Origin: an uncultured Eubacteriales bacterium
GTDB taxonomy: Bacteria; Bacillota; Clostridia; Oscillospirales; Oscillospiraceae
Length of the DNA stretch: 64,000 bases
Direction: 5' to 3'
Assembly: GCA_900549885.1 (NCBI GenBank)
Contig: URQA01000001.1
Span: 23,096-87,095, forward strand
The notes below the pieces were generated by a model, which worked only from the letters and a program-made list of their open reading frames with translations, ran no database searches and was not told where the DNA came from. The number at the start of each line of letters is the position of its first letter. Within the stretch, counting starts at the first letter, position 1. Shown piece after piece: positions 8,490-17,238 of this stretch. A program made the translations under genes and the position numbers.

Positions 8490-9365
8490 GTGGAGTATCA
8501 ACAAGAGATGGAGCGGCAGCGCCAGATGATCGAGGCCCGTCTTGGGCAGGCGTTTCCCGGACAGGGGCTTGGTCAGGCTATGGCGTACAGTCTGATGGCT
8601 GGAGGGAAGCGCATTCGGCCCATTTTGACCCTGGAATTTTGCAGGGCTGCGGGGGGGGATCCGCAACAGGCTTTGGATGCGGCCTGTGGTGTGGAAATGC
8701 TTCACACCTATTCTCTGATTCATGATGATCTTCCCTGTATGGACAATGACGATCTGCGCCGAGGGAAGCCCACCTGCCACAAGGTCTATGGGGAGTGCAC
8801 GGCCACTCTGGCAGGGGACGCCCTCCAGTCCGCAGCGTTTGAATGGGTCCTGACTTGTCCCGCCTTGGAGGATGCGGTGCGGGCGCGGATGGGGCTGATT
8901 CTGGCCCGAGCGGCAGGGCTGGACGGTATGTGCGGCGGCCAGTATCTGGATATGGAAGCAGAAGGCACTCAGCCCTCTCTGGAAGAATTGACTTTGATTC
9001 ACGGGCGGAAAACAGCTGCCTTGCTCCGTGCGGCCTGCCAGATTGGTGTGCTGTGTGCCGGGCTTCAGCCCCATACGGATGCCAATTTATCTGCGGCGGG
9101 AGATTATGCAGAACACCTTGGAATGGCCTTTCAAATTAGGGACGATCTGCTTGATGCTACCTCTACCACTGAAACGCTGGGTAAGCCTGTTGGTTCTGAC
9201 CAGACCAATGGAAAGCATACCTTTGTCTCTCTGTTAGGGCGGGAGGACAGCTCGGCTCTGGTACTAGAACACACCCGTTTGGCCCAGGAGGCGCTGAAAC
9301 GATTCCAGGGCAATACGGCATTTTTGGAACGGCTGGCGGAGGAGTTGGCTGGACGCGACCACTAA
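8490..9365 (+). CDS. ispA: Polyprenyl (farnesyl) diphosphate synthase
   Basis: A 291-residue trans-prenyltransferase that condenses IPP with allylic diphosphates to give farnesyl diphosphate, feeding cell-wall lipid carrier synthesis. Both Asp-rich motifs are visible: DDLPCMDNDD (first) and RDDLLD (second), with GGKRIRP near the N-terminus. It starts with GTG at 8490 after GGGTGGAGG. dxs follows two genes on, so two isoprenoid genes share the cluster. Confidence 0.94.
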   Translation: MEYQQEMERQRQMIEARLGQAFPGQGLGQAMAYSLMAGGKRIRPILTLEFCRAAGGDPQQALDAACGVEMLHTYSLIHDDLPCMDNDDLRRGKPTCHKVYGECTATLAGDALQSAAFEWVLTCPALEDAVRARMGLILARAAGLDGMCGGQYLDMEAEGTQPSLEELTLIHGRKTAALLRAACQIGVLCAGLQPHTDANLSAAGDYAEHLGMAFQIRDDLLDATSTTETLGKPVGSDQTNGKHTFVSLLGREDSSALVLEHTRLAQEALKRFQGNTAFLERLAEELAGRDH

Positions 9366-9382
9366 AATCAGGAGATGACGAC

Positions 9383-9820
9383 ATGGTAAATCAGGTCTTG
9401 GTGCTTTCCGCCTGTTCCTGGGCGCTTGCACAGGTGCTGAAATTTTTGCTGTCTGCCATTACCAATCGGAAGTTCGAGCTTTACTACCTCCTGACGGGAG
9501 GTGGTATGCCCAGCTCCCATTCTTCTTTTGTCTGCACCTGTGCTACCTGTACCGCTATTTTGACAGGAGTGGACTCGGTGACCTTTGCCATCAGTGTTGT
9601 GCTGGCCCTGGTGGTGATGTATGATGCGGCTAATGTCCGGAAGGAAACCGGCGAACAGGCGAAGGTACTCAATTACATCATGGAAAATTGGGGCAGCCAA
9701 AAGCCGGAGCTTTTTGCGGAAGAACTTAAGGAACTGATTGGGCATACCTGGCTCCAGGTAGGGGCCGGACTGGTATTGGGAATCCTTGTGGGCGTAGTCG
9801 GATGCGCCCTGTGGCCCTAA
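9383..9820 (+). CDS. Divergent PAP2 family protein (DUF212, YuiD-like)
   Basis: A 145-residue membrane protein with hydrophobic segments near residues 3-22, 45-70 and 122-143. It has the family loop TGGGMPSSHSSFVC (about residue 36), which resembles the phosphatase motif of PAP2 enzymes. Its place between ispA and dxs suggests a role in isoprenoid phosphate handling, such as dephosphorylation of a prenyl diphosphate; this is inference only. Confidence 0.88.
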   Translation: MVNQVLVLSACSWALAQVLKFLLSAITNRKFELYYLLTGGGMPSSHSSFVCTCATCTAILTGVDSVTFAISVVLALVVMYDAANVRKETGEQAKVLNYIMENWGSQKPELFAEELKELIGHTWLQVGAGLVLGILVGVVGCALWP

Positions 9821-9861
9821 ATGAACGTAGATACATGGCGCGTTGCAGGAGGTGAGGGACT

Positions 9862-11694
9862 ATGCCGGAGGATTTGAGCCGGATCACAGATCAACAGGCG
9901 GAACAATTGTGCGCACAGCTGCGGGAACGGCTGATCGAAGTTGTTTCCCAGACGGGGGGGCACTTAGCGTCCAATCTGGGCGTAGTGGAACTCACCGTAG
10001 CGATCCACCGGGTATTTCATACTGAGTGGGACAGGCTGGTGTTTGATGTGGGACACCAGTGCTATTGCCATAAGATATTGACCGGGCGGAACGGGGCTAT
10101 GGAGACACTGCGGTCCTTTGGCGGGCTGTCTGGATTTCCCAAGCCCAATGAGAGCCGTTCGGACGCTTTTGTGGCTGGGCACGCATCCAACGCTGTATCT
10201 GTGGCCCTGGGGATGGCCAGAGCCAGGACGCTGCTGGGGGAAGATTATGATGTGCTCGCCCTGCTGGGAGATGGGGCTCTCACTGGAGGGTTGGCCTATG
10301 AAGGGCTGACCAATGCGGGACAGAGTGGAGAGCGGCTTATTGTCATTCTCAATGATAACGGCATGTCTATTACCCCCAATGTGGGTAGCATCGCCAACTA
10401 TTTAGCTCACCAGCGGCTCAAGCCGCAATATCTGCGGCTGAAAAAGCTGTACCGGGGACTGACGGGCCATGGCCCGGTGGGCCGGGCAGTCTATCACTTT
10501 ACCCATGTGGTCAAAAAAGCGGTTAAGGATGCGATCCTTCCGTGCAGCATGTTTGAGGATATGGGATTTTCCTATGTGGGTCCGGTGGACGGGCACGACG
10601 TCAAACAGCTCACTCGGGTGCTGACTTACGCCAAAGATCTAGGCGGTCCGGTACTGGTCCATGTCAAAACGCAAAAGGGGAAGGGCTATCCCTTGGCAGA
10701 GCGAGAGCCTGACCGTTTTCACGGGATTGGTCCCTTTGACCCAGAGACAGGAGAGAACCTGCGGGGAGGGAGTGCCAGCTTTTCGGCTGTGTTCGGACAG
10801 TCCCTCTGCCAGCTAGCAGAGCAGGATGGCCGCATTTGCGCCATTACGGCGGCCATGCAGTCGGGAACTGGATTGGATGAGTTTGCCCGTCGGTTTCCTG
10901 CACGCTTTTTTGATGTTGGCATCACAGAGGGGCATGCCGTATCTATGGCAGGTGGTATGGCGAAACAGCGCCTGCTGCCAGTGTTTGCCGTCTACTCTAC
11001 CTTTTTGCAGCGTTCTTACGATATGCTGCTCCATGACGTGGCGTTGCAAAAACTCCATGTGGTGCTGGCGGTGGACCGTGCTGGGCTGGTGGGCGAGGAC
11101 GGGGAGACCCACCAGGGGATATTTGATATCGCATACCTCAGTTCCGTACCTGGCATGAGTATTCTGTGCCCTGCCAGCTTCGCGGAATTAAAAGCCATGC
11201 TGGAACATGCTCTGTTCAAAATGCGCGGGCCTGTGGCCGTGCGCTATCCCCGAGGGGGAGAGGGGCGGTTCCGGCAAAACCTGGGCGTAGAGGGGACTGC
11301 CATGGCGCGCCGGGGAAATGACATCACGCTGATTGCCTATGGGACAATGATTAACGTAGCGCTGGATGCGGCGGACCAGCTGGAACAGCAGGGGATCTCT
11401 GTCCGCGTCCTGAAGCTCAACAGCATTCGACCTTTAGACATAGGTCCCATTCAGCAAGCCGCGCTGGAGACCCGTCACCTGCTGGTGGCAGAGGAGTGTG
11501 GATCTCCTGGCTGCGCTGGACACCAGATTGCAGCTAAACTTTTAGAAACTGGGATGGTTCCCAATACTTTGACGCTGGTCAATCTGGGAGAGCAGTTCGT
11601 CCCCCATGGCACGGTGGACCAGTTGCGGAAACTGTGCGGGATCGATGCGGCGTCCATTGTGCAAAAGGCGTGGGAGGTGTTGGGCCGTGGCTAA
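9862..11694 (+). CDS. dxs: 1-deoxy-D-xylulose-5-phosphate synthase
   Basis: First enzyme of the methylerythritol phosphate pathway: thiamine-diphosphate-dependent condensation of pyruvate and glyceraldehyde 3-phosphate. The 610-residue product shows VFDVGHQCYCHKIL, the ThDP motif LLGDGALTGG followed by LNDNGMSI, and the transketolase-like central domain (DVGITEGHAVSMAGGMA). The ATG at 9862 follows GGAGGTGAGG; the N-terminus is slightly shorter than in many homologs. It overlaps tlyA by 8 nt. Confidence 0.96.
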   Translation: MPEDLSRITDQQAEQLCAQLRERLIEVVSQTGGHLASNLGVVELTVAIHRVFHTEWDRLVFDVGHQCYCHKILTGRNGAMETLRSFGGLSGFPKPNESRSDAFVAGHASNAVSVALGMARARTLLGEDYDVLALLGDGALTGGLAYEGLTNAGQSGERLIVILNDNGMSITPNVGSIANYLAHQRLKPQYLRLKKLYRGLTGHGPVGRAVYHFTHVVKKAVKDAILPCSMFEDMGFSYVGPVDGHDVKQLTRVLTYAKDLGGPVLVHVKTQKGKGYPLAEREPDRFHGIGPFDPETGENLRGGSASFSAVFGQSLCQLAEQDGRICAITAAMQSGTGLDEFARRFPARFFDVGITEGHAVSMAGGMAKQRLLPVFAVYSTFLQRSYDMLLHDVALQKLHVVLAVDRAGLVGEDGETHQGIFDIAYLSSVPGMSILCPASFAELKAMLEHALFKMRGPVAVRYPRGGEGRFRQNLGVEGTAMARRGNDITLIAYGTMINVALDAADQLEQQGISVRVLKLNSIRPLDIGPIQQAALETRHLLVAEECGSPGCAGHQIAAKLLETGMVPNTLTLVNLGEQFVPHGTVDQLRKLCGIDAASIVQKAWEVLGRG

Positions 11695-12487
11695 AAAGCG
11701 ATTAGATGTCCTAATGGTGGAGCAGGGCTTGGCGGAGAGCCGTCAGAAGGCCCAGGCCCTCATTATGGCCGGGCAGGTCTTTGTGGGCGAGCGGAGGTAT
11801 GACAAGGCCGGTATCTCTGTGAACGAGTCCGTCCGGCTGGAGGTCCGCGGACAGGCACTGCGGTATGTCAGCCGCGGCGGCTTGAAGCTGGAAAAGGCGA
11901 TGACCTGTTTTCCCATCCGTCTTGACGGGTGCATAGCGGCGGACATCGGCGCTTCCACCGGCGGCTTTACGGACTGTATGCTCCAAAACGGAGCCTCCAA
12001 GGTCTACGCTGTGGACGTCGGGTACGGACAACTGGCGTGGTCAATCCGAAGCGATAAGCGAGTAGTCTGCCTGGAGCGGACCAACGCCCGCTATTTGACG
12101 AAAGAGCAGATCCCAGAGCCATTGGATTTTGCCTCTATCGACGTATCTTTTATCTCTTTGAAGCTGATTCTTCCTGCCCTGCGCCCGCTCATGGCGGAGA
12201 ATGGCCAGGTGGTGGCTTTGGTCAAGCCTCAATTTGAAGCTGGCCGGGAAAAAGTGGGGAAAAAGGGCGTAGTCCGTGATTCCGCTGTTCATCAAGAGGT
12301 TCTGGAACACTTTCTGGTACATGCAGATGAGGCGGATTTCTCAGTAAAGGGATTAACCTTTTCACCCATTCGAGGGCCGGAAGGGAATATCGAATATCTC
12401 GGATATTTGTCTGTGGGGCGCGGCGTGCCCTGCGAAGAGGACCTGGTGGAGCTGGTCAAGCGTTCCCACCAGGTGTTGGAGGGATAG
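11687..12487 (+). CDS. tlyA: TlyA-family rRNA 2'-O-methyltransferase / hemolysin-like protein
   Basis: A 266-residue protein with an N-terminal S4 RNA-binding domain (RLDVLMVEQGLAESRQKAQ) and an FtsJ-like methyltransferase domain containing the SAM loop ADIGASTGGFTDCM. TlyA proteins methylate ribosomal RNA. A GTG start at 11687 preceded by GGAGG is chosen; it overlaps the dxs stop. The dxs-tlyA-nadK-argR-recN order is widely conserved in Firmicutes. Confidence 0.94.
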   Translation: MAKKRLDVLMVEQGLAESRQKAQALIMAGQVFVGERRYDKAGISVNESVRLEVRGQALRYVSRGGLKLEKAMTCFPIRLDGCIAADIGASTGGFTDCMLQNGASKVYAVDVGYGQLAWSIRSDKRVVCLERTNARYLTKEQIPEPLDFASIDVSFISLKLILPALRPLMAENGQVVALVKPQFEAGREKVGKKGVVRDSAVHQEVLEHFLVHADEADFSVKGLTFSPIRGPEGNIEYLGYLSVGRGVPCEEDLVELVKRSHQVLEG

Positions 12488-12490
12488 CTC

Positions 12491-13357
12491 GTGAACGTCA
12501 TTCTCAGTCCAAATCCCTATCGTGACTTGGGGCTGAAGGCAGCCCAGTCGGCCAAGAAAATATTGGAGCACCATGGGGTAGAGACTTCCATTTGCCTACC
12601 TTTTTCTTTGGACGAACGCAGCCGGGTGGAAATCCCCTCACACCTGAAGCTGACAGCTATGGAGAAAGCTCTTCCAGGGGCGGATATGCTCATCTGTTTT
12701 GGCGGGGACGGAACGATTCTCCATGCTGCGAAAGATGCCAATCCTTATCAGATTCCCATTCTCGGGGTAAATATGGGCAGTGTAGGCTTTATGGCCGAGC
12801 TGGAACACAGCGAATTGTCCCTCCTTTCCCGTCTGGTCAGCGGAAAGTATGTGGTGGAGGAGCGCATGATGCTGGAGACTGTAGTCAAACGGGAAGGGAA
12901 GGTTGTCTATCGGGACACAGCCCTGAACGACGCTGTACTCACGAAAGGGTCGGTGGCCCGGGTGCTTGACTTGGAGGTGACAGGGGACCGGGTAACCATT
13001 ACCGCTTTCTCCGGCGATGGGGTGATTATATGTACACCAACCGGTTCCACGGCTTACTCCATGGCCGCAGGAGGTCCTATTGTCGAGCCATCGGCGAAAA
13101 ATATCATTGTGACCCCGATCTGTGCCCACTCGCTCAAGGTCAAGCCTATGGTGCTGGACCGGGACCGCACAGTGGGGGTTCGTTTGGAGCAGGGTAGCCG
13201 CCGCAGCGCCTATCTGTCGGTGGATGGTGGAAAATCGTACAAGGTGCTGTCCAGCGACCGGGTTGAGGTGCGCCGGGCTGAACAGGTAACCCGCCTCATT
13301 CGGCTGTCTGGCCGCAGCTTTTATGAATTGATTCATCAGAAACTGGGGAAGGGGTGA
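12491..13357 (+). CDS. nadK: NAD kinase
   Basis: Phosphorylates NAD to NADP. The 288-residue product has the GGDGTILHA signature (about residue 76), the NMGSVGFMAE loop and the C-terminal TPTGSTAYSMAAGGPI motif. It starts with GTG at 12491 just after tlyA, with GGAGGG upstream. Confidence 0.96.
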   Translation: MNVILSPNPYRDLGLKAAQSAKKILEHHGVETSICLPFSLDERSRVEIPSHLKLTAMEKALPGADMLICFGGDGTILHAAKDANPYQIPILGVNMGSVGFMAELEHSELSLLSRLVSGKYVVEERMMLETVVKREGKVVYRDTALNDAVLTKGSVARVLDLEVTGDRVTITAFSGDGVIICTPTGSTAYSMAAGGPIVEPSAKNIIVTPICAHSLKVKPMVLDRDRTVGVRLEQGSRRSAYLSVDGGKSYKVLSSDRVEVRRAEQVTRLIRLSGRSFYELIHQKLGKG

Positions 13358-13363
13358 CATCGG

Positions 13364-13819
13364 ATGAAAGAAAAACGGCAGGCAGAGATTGTCCGCATCA
13401 TTTCTGAACAGGATGTAGAGACTCAGGAGCAGTTGTTAGCCCAGCTGGAGTTGCGAGGCATCCGGGTGACTCAAGCCACGGTTTCCAGGGACATCAAGGA
13501 ACTGCACTTGGTCAAGGTACCCGCTGGGAATGGCGCCTACCGCTATGCGGTGGTAAGCGGACAGCCCAGACGGCACAACCATACCGGACGGCTGCGCAAT
13601 ATTTTCCGGGAGGGAGTGACCTCCTTTGACGCGGCTCAAAACCTGGTGGTCGTAAAGACCATGCCAGGGTTGGGTTCTGCCGCGGGAGCCGCTTTGGACG
13701 ATATGGAGATTGACGGTTTTGTGGGCTCTCTGGCGGGGGATGACACGGTGCTTCTCATTATGCGTACCAATGAGGATGCAGAGACTTTTTTGGACGAGAT
13801 ACGGTCTATGCTGGAATGA
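13364..13819 (+). CDS. argR: Arginine repressor ArgR/AhrC
   Basis: A 151-residue regulator of arginine metabolism. An N-terminal winged helix (TQATVSRDIKELHLVKVP) is followed by the C-terminal hexamerisation and arginine-binding domain with the VGSLAGDDTVLLIMRT signature. No arginine genes are nearby; its position before recN is the usual one in Firmicutes. Confidence 0.95.
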   Translation: MKEKRQAEIVRIISEQDVETQEQLLAQLELRGIRVTQATVSRDIKELHLVKVPAGNGAYRYAVVSGQPRRHNHTGRLRNIFREGVTSFDAAQNLVVVKTMPGLGSAAGAALDDMEIDGFVGSLAGDDTVLLIMRTNEDAETFLDEIRSMLE

Positions 13820-13830
13820 GGTGACGAGAG

Positions 13831-15531
13831 ATGCTCTCACTGCTTCATATCGAAAATATCGCGGTGATCTTCCAGGCAGATATCGCTTTTGAGCCGGGAT
13901 TTAATGTACTCACCGGCGAGACGGGCGCAGGCAAGTCTATTGTCATTGACTCTATTGGGGCGGTCATTGGAGCGCGCACCAGCCGGGACCTAATCCGGAC
14001 TGGCGCAAAGTCCGCCAGAGTATCTGCCGTGTTTCAACAGTTGCCCGCCTTACCTTGGTTTGACCAACAGGACATTCACCCGGATGAGAATGGTCAGCTG
14101 TTGGTGGAGCGTTCCATTCAGCCTGATGGAAAGACTGCCTGCCGGGTCAATGGCCGGCCGATCCTGGTTAGCCAGTTGCGGGAATTGGGGCAGCAGCTGC
14201 TTAATATCCATGGCCAGCACGACGGCCAGCAGTTGTTGAATGAGGCCTGTCACTTGGAATATCTGGACAGCTTTGGCGGGCTGGAAGCAGTCCGCGGACA
14301 GTTTCAGAGTGCTTATGACCAGGTACAGCGGCTTAGGAATGATTTGGAATCTCTGGAAATGGATGAGTCGGAGAAGGCCCGGCGGATAGATACCCTCAAC
14401 TATCAGATAGAGGAGCTGGAACGAGCCCAACTGCGTCCGGGAGAAGAGGAAGAATTGGTCCAGCGCCGGGACCTGTTGCGCAATGCTGAACGCATCACAC
14501 AGGCCGTTGACGGCGCATGGCAGGCATTGAGCGGGGGAGATGAGGAAAACGGGGCTGTCTCACTTTTGATGGCAGCGGAAGAAAGTCTGTCCTCAGGCGG
14601 ACGGTACAGCGAGGAGCTGGCTAAGCTGGCATCTCAAGCGTCTGAGCTGCGCTATGCCTTAGACGACCTGGCCGAACAGGTCCGGGAGGCGCAGGCATCT
14701 CTTGATTTTTACCCGGGAGAACTAGACGAAGTAGAGGAACGGCTGGATACGCTCTACCGCCTGAAACGGAAATATGGAGACAGCGTGGACGACATGTTGG
14801 ACTATTTAGACCGCTGCCGAAAAGAACTGGATGAGATCCAGTTTTCTGAGGACCGGGCAAACCGCCTGGAACAGGAGTTAAATACGGCTCTTACCAAAGC
14901 CAGGAAGCAGGGGAAAGCCCTGTCTAACGCGCGTAAAACAGCTGCGAAACAATTGGCCGAGCGGATTCAGGATGAGTTGCGACAGCTGGATATGTCCAAG
15001 GTGCACTTTCAGGTACAATTTGCCCCGAAAACAGGACAGGACGGGATGGACGCTACCGGGATGGATGAGGTACGTTTTCTCATGTCCGCCAACTTGGGAG
15101 AGGAGCTTCGTCCGATCCAAAAGATTGCTTCCGGCGGCGAATTGGCCCGCATTATGCTAGCGCTAAAAAATGTGCTGGCGGAAAACGATCAGGTGACCAC
15201 CATGGTATTTGACGAGGTGGATACCGGGGTATCTGGCCGGGCGGCCCAGAAGGTGGCGGAGAAGCTTTATGAGGTGGCCAGAAATCGTCAAGTGCTGTGC
15301 GTGACCCATCTGCCCCAGATTGCCGCCATGGGGGATGTCCACTTTTCCGTGGAAAAAGGAGAGGCGCAGGGACGAACCTTTACCGCAGTGGAGCAGTTAG
15401 ACCGGGATCACCGCCGTAGGGAGCTGGCCCGACTGACCAGCGGAGAGCACATCACCGCTACCGCTCTGGATGGGGCGGAGGAGATGCTCTCGGCCGCAGA
15501 GCAATGGAAAAAAGGGAGTGTCCAGCTTTGA
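13831..15531 (+). CDS. recN: DNA repair protein RecN
   Basis: An SMC-like ATPase of double-strand break repair. The 566-residue product has an N-terminal Walker A (GETGAGKSIVID), a long central coiled coil (about 160-370), and a C-terminal ABC signature and Walker B region (ASGGELARIMLALK, MVFDEVDTGVSG). The start at 13831 follows GAGGTG. Confidence 0.97.
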   Translation: MLSLLHIENIAVIFQADIAFEPGFNVLTGETGAGKSIVIDSIGAVIGARTSRDLIRTGAKSARVSAVFQQLPALPWFDQQDIHPDENGQLLVERSIQPDGKTACRVNGRPILVSQLRELGQQLLNIHGQHDGQQLLNEACHLEYLDSFGGLEAVRGQFQSAYDQVQRLRNDLESLEMDESEKARRIDTLNYQIEELERAQLRPGEEEELVQRRDLLRNAERITQAVDGAWQALSGGDEENGAVSLLMAAEESLSSGGRYSEELAKLASQASELRYALDDLAEQVREAQASLDFYPGELDEVEERLDTLYRLKRKYGDSVDDMLDYLDRCRKELDEIQFSEDRANRLEQELNTALTKARKQGKALSNARKTAAKQLAERIQDELRQLDMSKVHFQVQFAPKTGQDGMDATGMDEVRFLMSANLGEELRPIQKIASGGELARIMLALKNVLAENDQVTTMVFDEVDTGVSGRAAQKVAEKLYEVARNRQVLCVTHLPQIAAMGDVHFSVEKGEAQGRTFTAVEQLDRDHRRRELARLTSGEHITATALDGAEEMLSAAEQWKKGSVQL

Positions 15532-16082
15532 AGAAGCGGATATTTTCCTCCCAATTGGCAGAAGCCATAGCACAGCCTGGCTGGGTCGGAGCCGGTCCGG
15601 CAGGTATCTCCTATCGGCAAATGGCAGTGGACGAGTCCGACTCAGAGGACAAAGGCTATGTTCTCTGGAAAAGTTGGCAAGAAACCTATCTAGGTATGGT
15701 AGATTCCCGGTATCTGGCTGAGCTTACCATTGACAAGTGCGTGAAGATCGCTCAAAAGAGGCCGGAGAATACCATCGTGGCCCTAGATCAGCAAATCGTG
15801 GGCTTTGTATGCTGGCGCCCAAGCCGGGATGCGGGAGAAACCGGGGAAATCTCTGCGCTTTATCTTCTGGGTTCATTCCAAGGCCGGGGTATCGGCAAGA
15901 CGCTGATAGAGCTGGCCCTAGCCAAATTGAAGGACGATTCCGCAGTAATCGTATGGGTGCTGGCGGATCACAAGAAAGCCATCGGCTTCTTTGAGAGCTG
16001 TGGTTTTTTCCCCGACGGCGGAGAAAAATATTTAGATCTGGGTACCTCTGTGCGCTGTATCCGTATGATAAAAAAGAATTGA
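15528..16082 (+). CDS. GNAT family N-acetyltransferase
   Basis: A GNAT-fold acetyltransferase of 184 residues. The acetyl-CoA loop is seen in GSFQGRGIGKTLIE (motif A), followed by a KKAIGFFESCGF motif B segment. The substrate is unknown. A TTG at 15528, four bases overlapping the recN stop and preceded by GGGAG, is preferred; an ATG at 15504 inside recN would add 8 residues and cannot be excluded. Its stop codon overlaps the -35 of the following T-box promoter. Confidence 0.8.
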   Translation: MKKRIFSSQLAEAIAQPGWVGAGPAGISYRQMAVDESDSEDKGYVLWKSWQETYLGMVDSRYLAELTIDKCVKIAQKRPENTIVALDQQIVGFVCWRPSRDAGETGEISALYLLGSFQGRGIGKTLIELALAKLKDDSAVIVWVLADHKKAIGFFESCGFFPDGGEKYLDLGTSVRCIRMIKKN

Positions 16083-16107
16083 CATTGGATTTTTCCTGTG
16101 TTATCAT
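16079..16107 (+). promoter_or_regulatory. SigA promoter of the tyrosine T-box operon
   Basis: A perfect TTGACA (16079-16084), a 17-nt spacer and TATCAT (16102-16107). The -35 overlaps the stop codon of the GNAT gene. Transcription would begin near 16114, at the start of the T-box leader. Confidence 0.85.
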
Positions 16108-16113
16108 CCATAC

Positions 16114-16369
16114 AATGCGTAGAAAGGGAAGAGTAAGTGTTGCCATCTTGTATAGAGAGCTCCCGTTTGGTGGAAGGGAGACAGGAACAGCGCCGAATAC
16201 CCCCTGGAGCAGCCCCCTGAACAGATTATGTCTTATAGGGGAGGACGGGTGCGCCCGGTATAGCGTAGAAGTCATTGACTTGCTGAGGCCGTTTTCGCGA
16301 GATAACGGCGAACAGAGGTGGTACCGCGTTCATCGCCCTCTGTCCCAATGGGACAGGGGGTGTTTTTTA
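16114..16369 (+). promoter_or_regulatory. T-box riboswitch, tRNA-Tyr (specifier UAC)
   Basis: T-box leader RNAs read the charging state of a tRNA and switch between antiterminator and terminator. Visible parts: a K-turn-type GAGTA near 16131, the stem I AGAGAGCTC region, and the specifier block CGCCGAATACCCCCTGGAG. In that block TAC (16198-16200) follows GAA, which is the usual specifier position and reads tyrosine. The T-box core AGAGGTGGTACCGCG is at 16314-16328. A terminator follows: an 11-bp stem CCCTCTGTCCC (16336-16346) with GGGACAGGGGG (16350-16360), a three-base loop and T6. tyrS is the second gene downstream. Confidence 0.93.
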
Positions 16370-17238
16370 CGCAGCAGGCTACAGAAACGAGAAAAGTACA
16401 GGGTGTGCTCTTTGTGTTTTTGGCTGCTGTCCTGTACAGCATTGGGGGATTGTGCATTAAAGTCATCCCGTGGAGCGGTTTGTCCATCAACAGTGGGCGG
16501 AACATCGTGGCTCTGGTGGTCATTGGCGGATATTTGCTGGCGGTCAGGCACAAGCCCCGGCTCAACCGGTGGGTCTTTGTGGGAGCGCTGTGCATCTGCG
16601 GCACCAATACCTTCTTTACCTTGGCAAACAAGATGACAACTGCGGCCAATGCCATTGTACTGCAGTTCACTGCGCCGGTTTTTGTCATCCTGCTCTCGGC
16701 CCTTTTTTGGAAAAGAAGACCCCGGCGGCTGGACTTGTGCGCCTGCGCCGTGGTACTGCTGGGGGTTTTGTGCTTTTTTGTGGAAAGCCTGTCCGCCGGA
16801 GGGACGGCGGGCAATGTGCTGGCCCTCGCTTCCGGCCTGAGCTACGCTGGGGTATTTCTGCTCAATGACCTGCCGGACAGCGATCCGATCTCATCGGTAT
16901 TTTGGGGAGATGTCCTTAGTGCGGTCATTGGGCTGCCTGCCCTGCTGGGGGAGACGGTATTCACCTCCACTGCGTTGGTCAGCCTGGTCGTGCTGGGGGC
17001 CTTCCAGGTGGGACTGGCCTACATTTTGCTTACCATCGGACTTCGCACCACTCCGGCGGTGACCGCCTCTCTAGTGTCCGGCATCGAACCAGTGCTCAAC
17101 CCCATTTTGGTGGCGGTATTCTACCATGAGATTATCGGTCCGCTGTCCCTGCTGGGGGCGGCTGTCGTGGTGGGCGGCGTGGTTGCCTACAATGTGCTGA
17201 GAATCAAATTTGATCAACATAAGGAGCTGAAAACATGA
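16348..17238 (+). CDS. EamA/DMT family transporter
   Basis: A drug/metabolite transporter with ten hydrophobic segments in two EamA repeats of about 290 residues in all. The first repeat starts GVLFVFLAAVLYSIGGLC; the second ends GAAVVVGGVVAYN. Its gene lies between a tyrosine T-box and tyrS and overlaps tyrS by 4 nt, so it should be induced by tyrosine starvation; uptake of an aromatic amino acid is a reasonable inference. The start is uncertain: the ATG at 16348 lies in the loop of the T-box terminator, GTG at 16360 is in its 3' arm, and GTG at 16405 would begin close to the family N-terminus. None has a strong ribosome site. Confidence 0.85.
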   Translation: MGQGVFFTQQATETRKVQGVLFVFLAAVLYSIGGLCIKVIPWSGLSINSGRNIVALVVIGGYLLAVRHKPRLNRWVFVGALCICGTNTFFTLANKMTTAANAIVLQFTAPVFVILLSALFWKRRPRRLDLCACAVVLLGVLCFFVESLSAGGTAGNVLALASGLSYAGVFLLNDLPDSDPISSVFWGDVLSAVIGLPALLGETVFTSTALVSLVVLGAFQVGLAYILLTIGLRTTPAVTASLVSGIEPVLNPILVAVFYHEIIGPLSLLGAAVVVGGVVAYNVLRIKFDQHKELKT

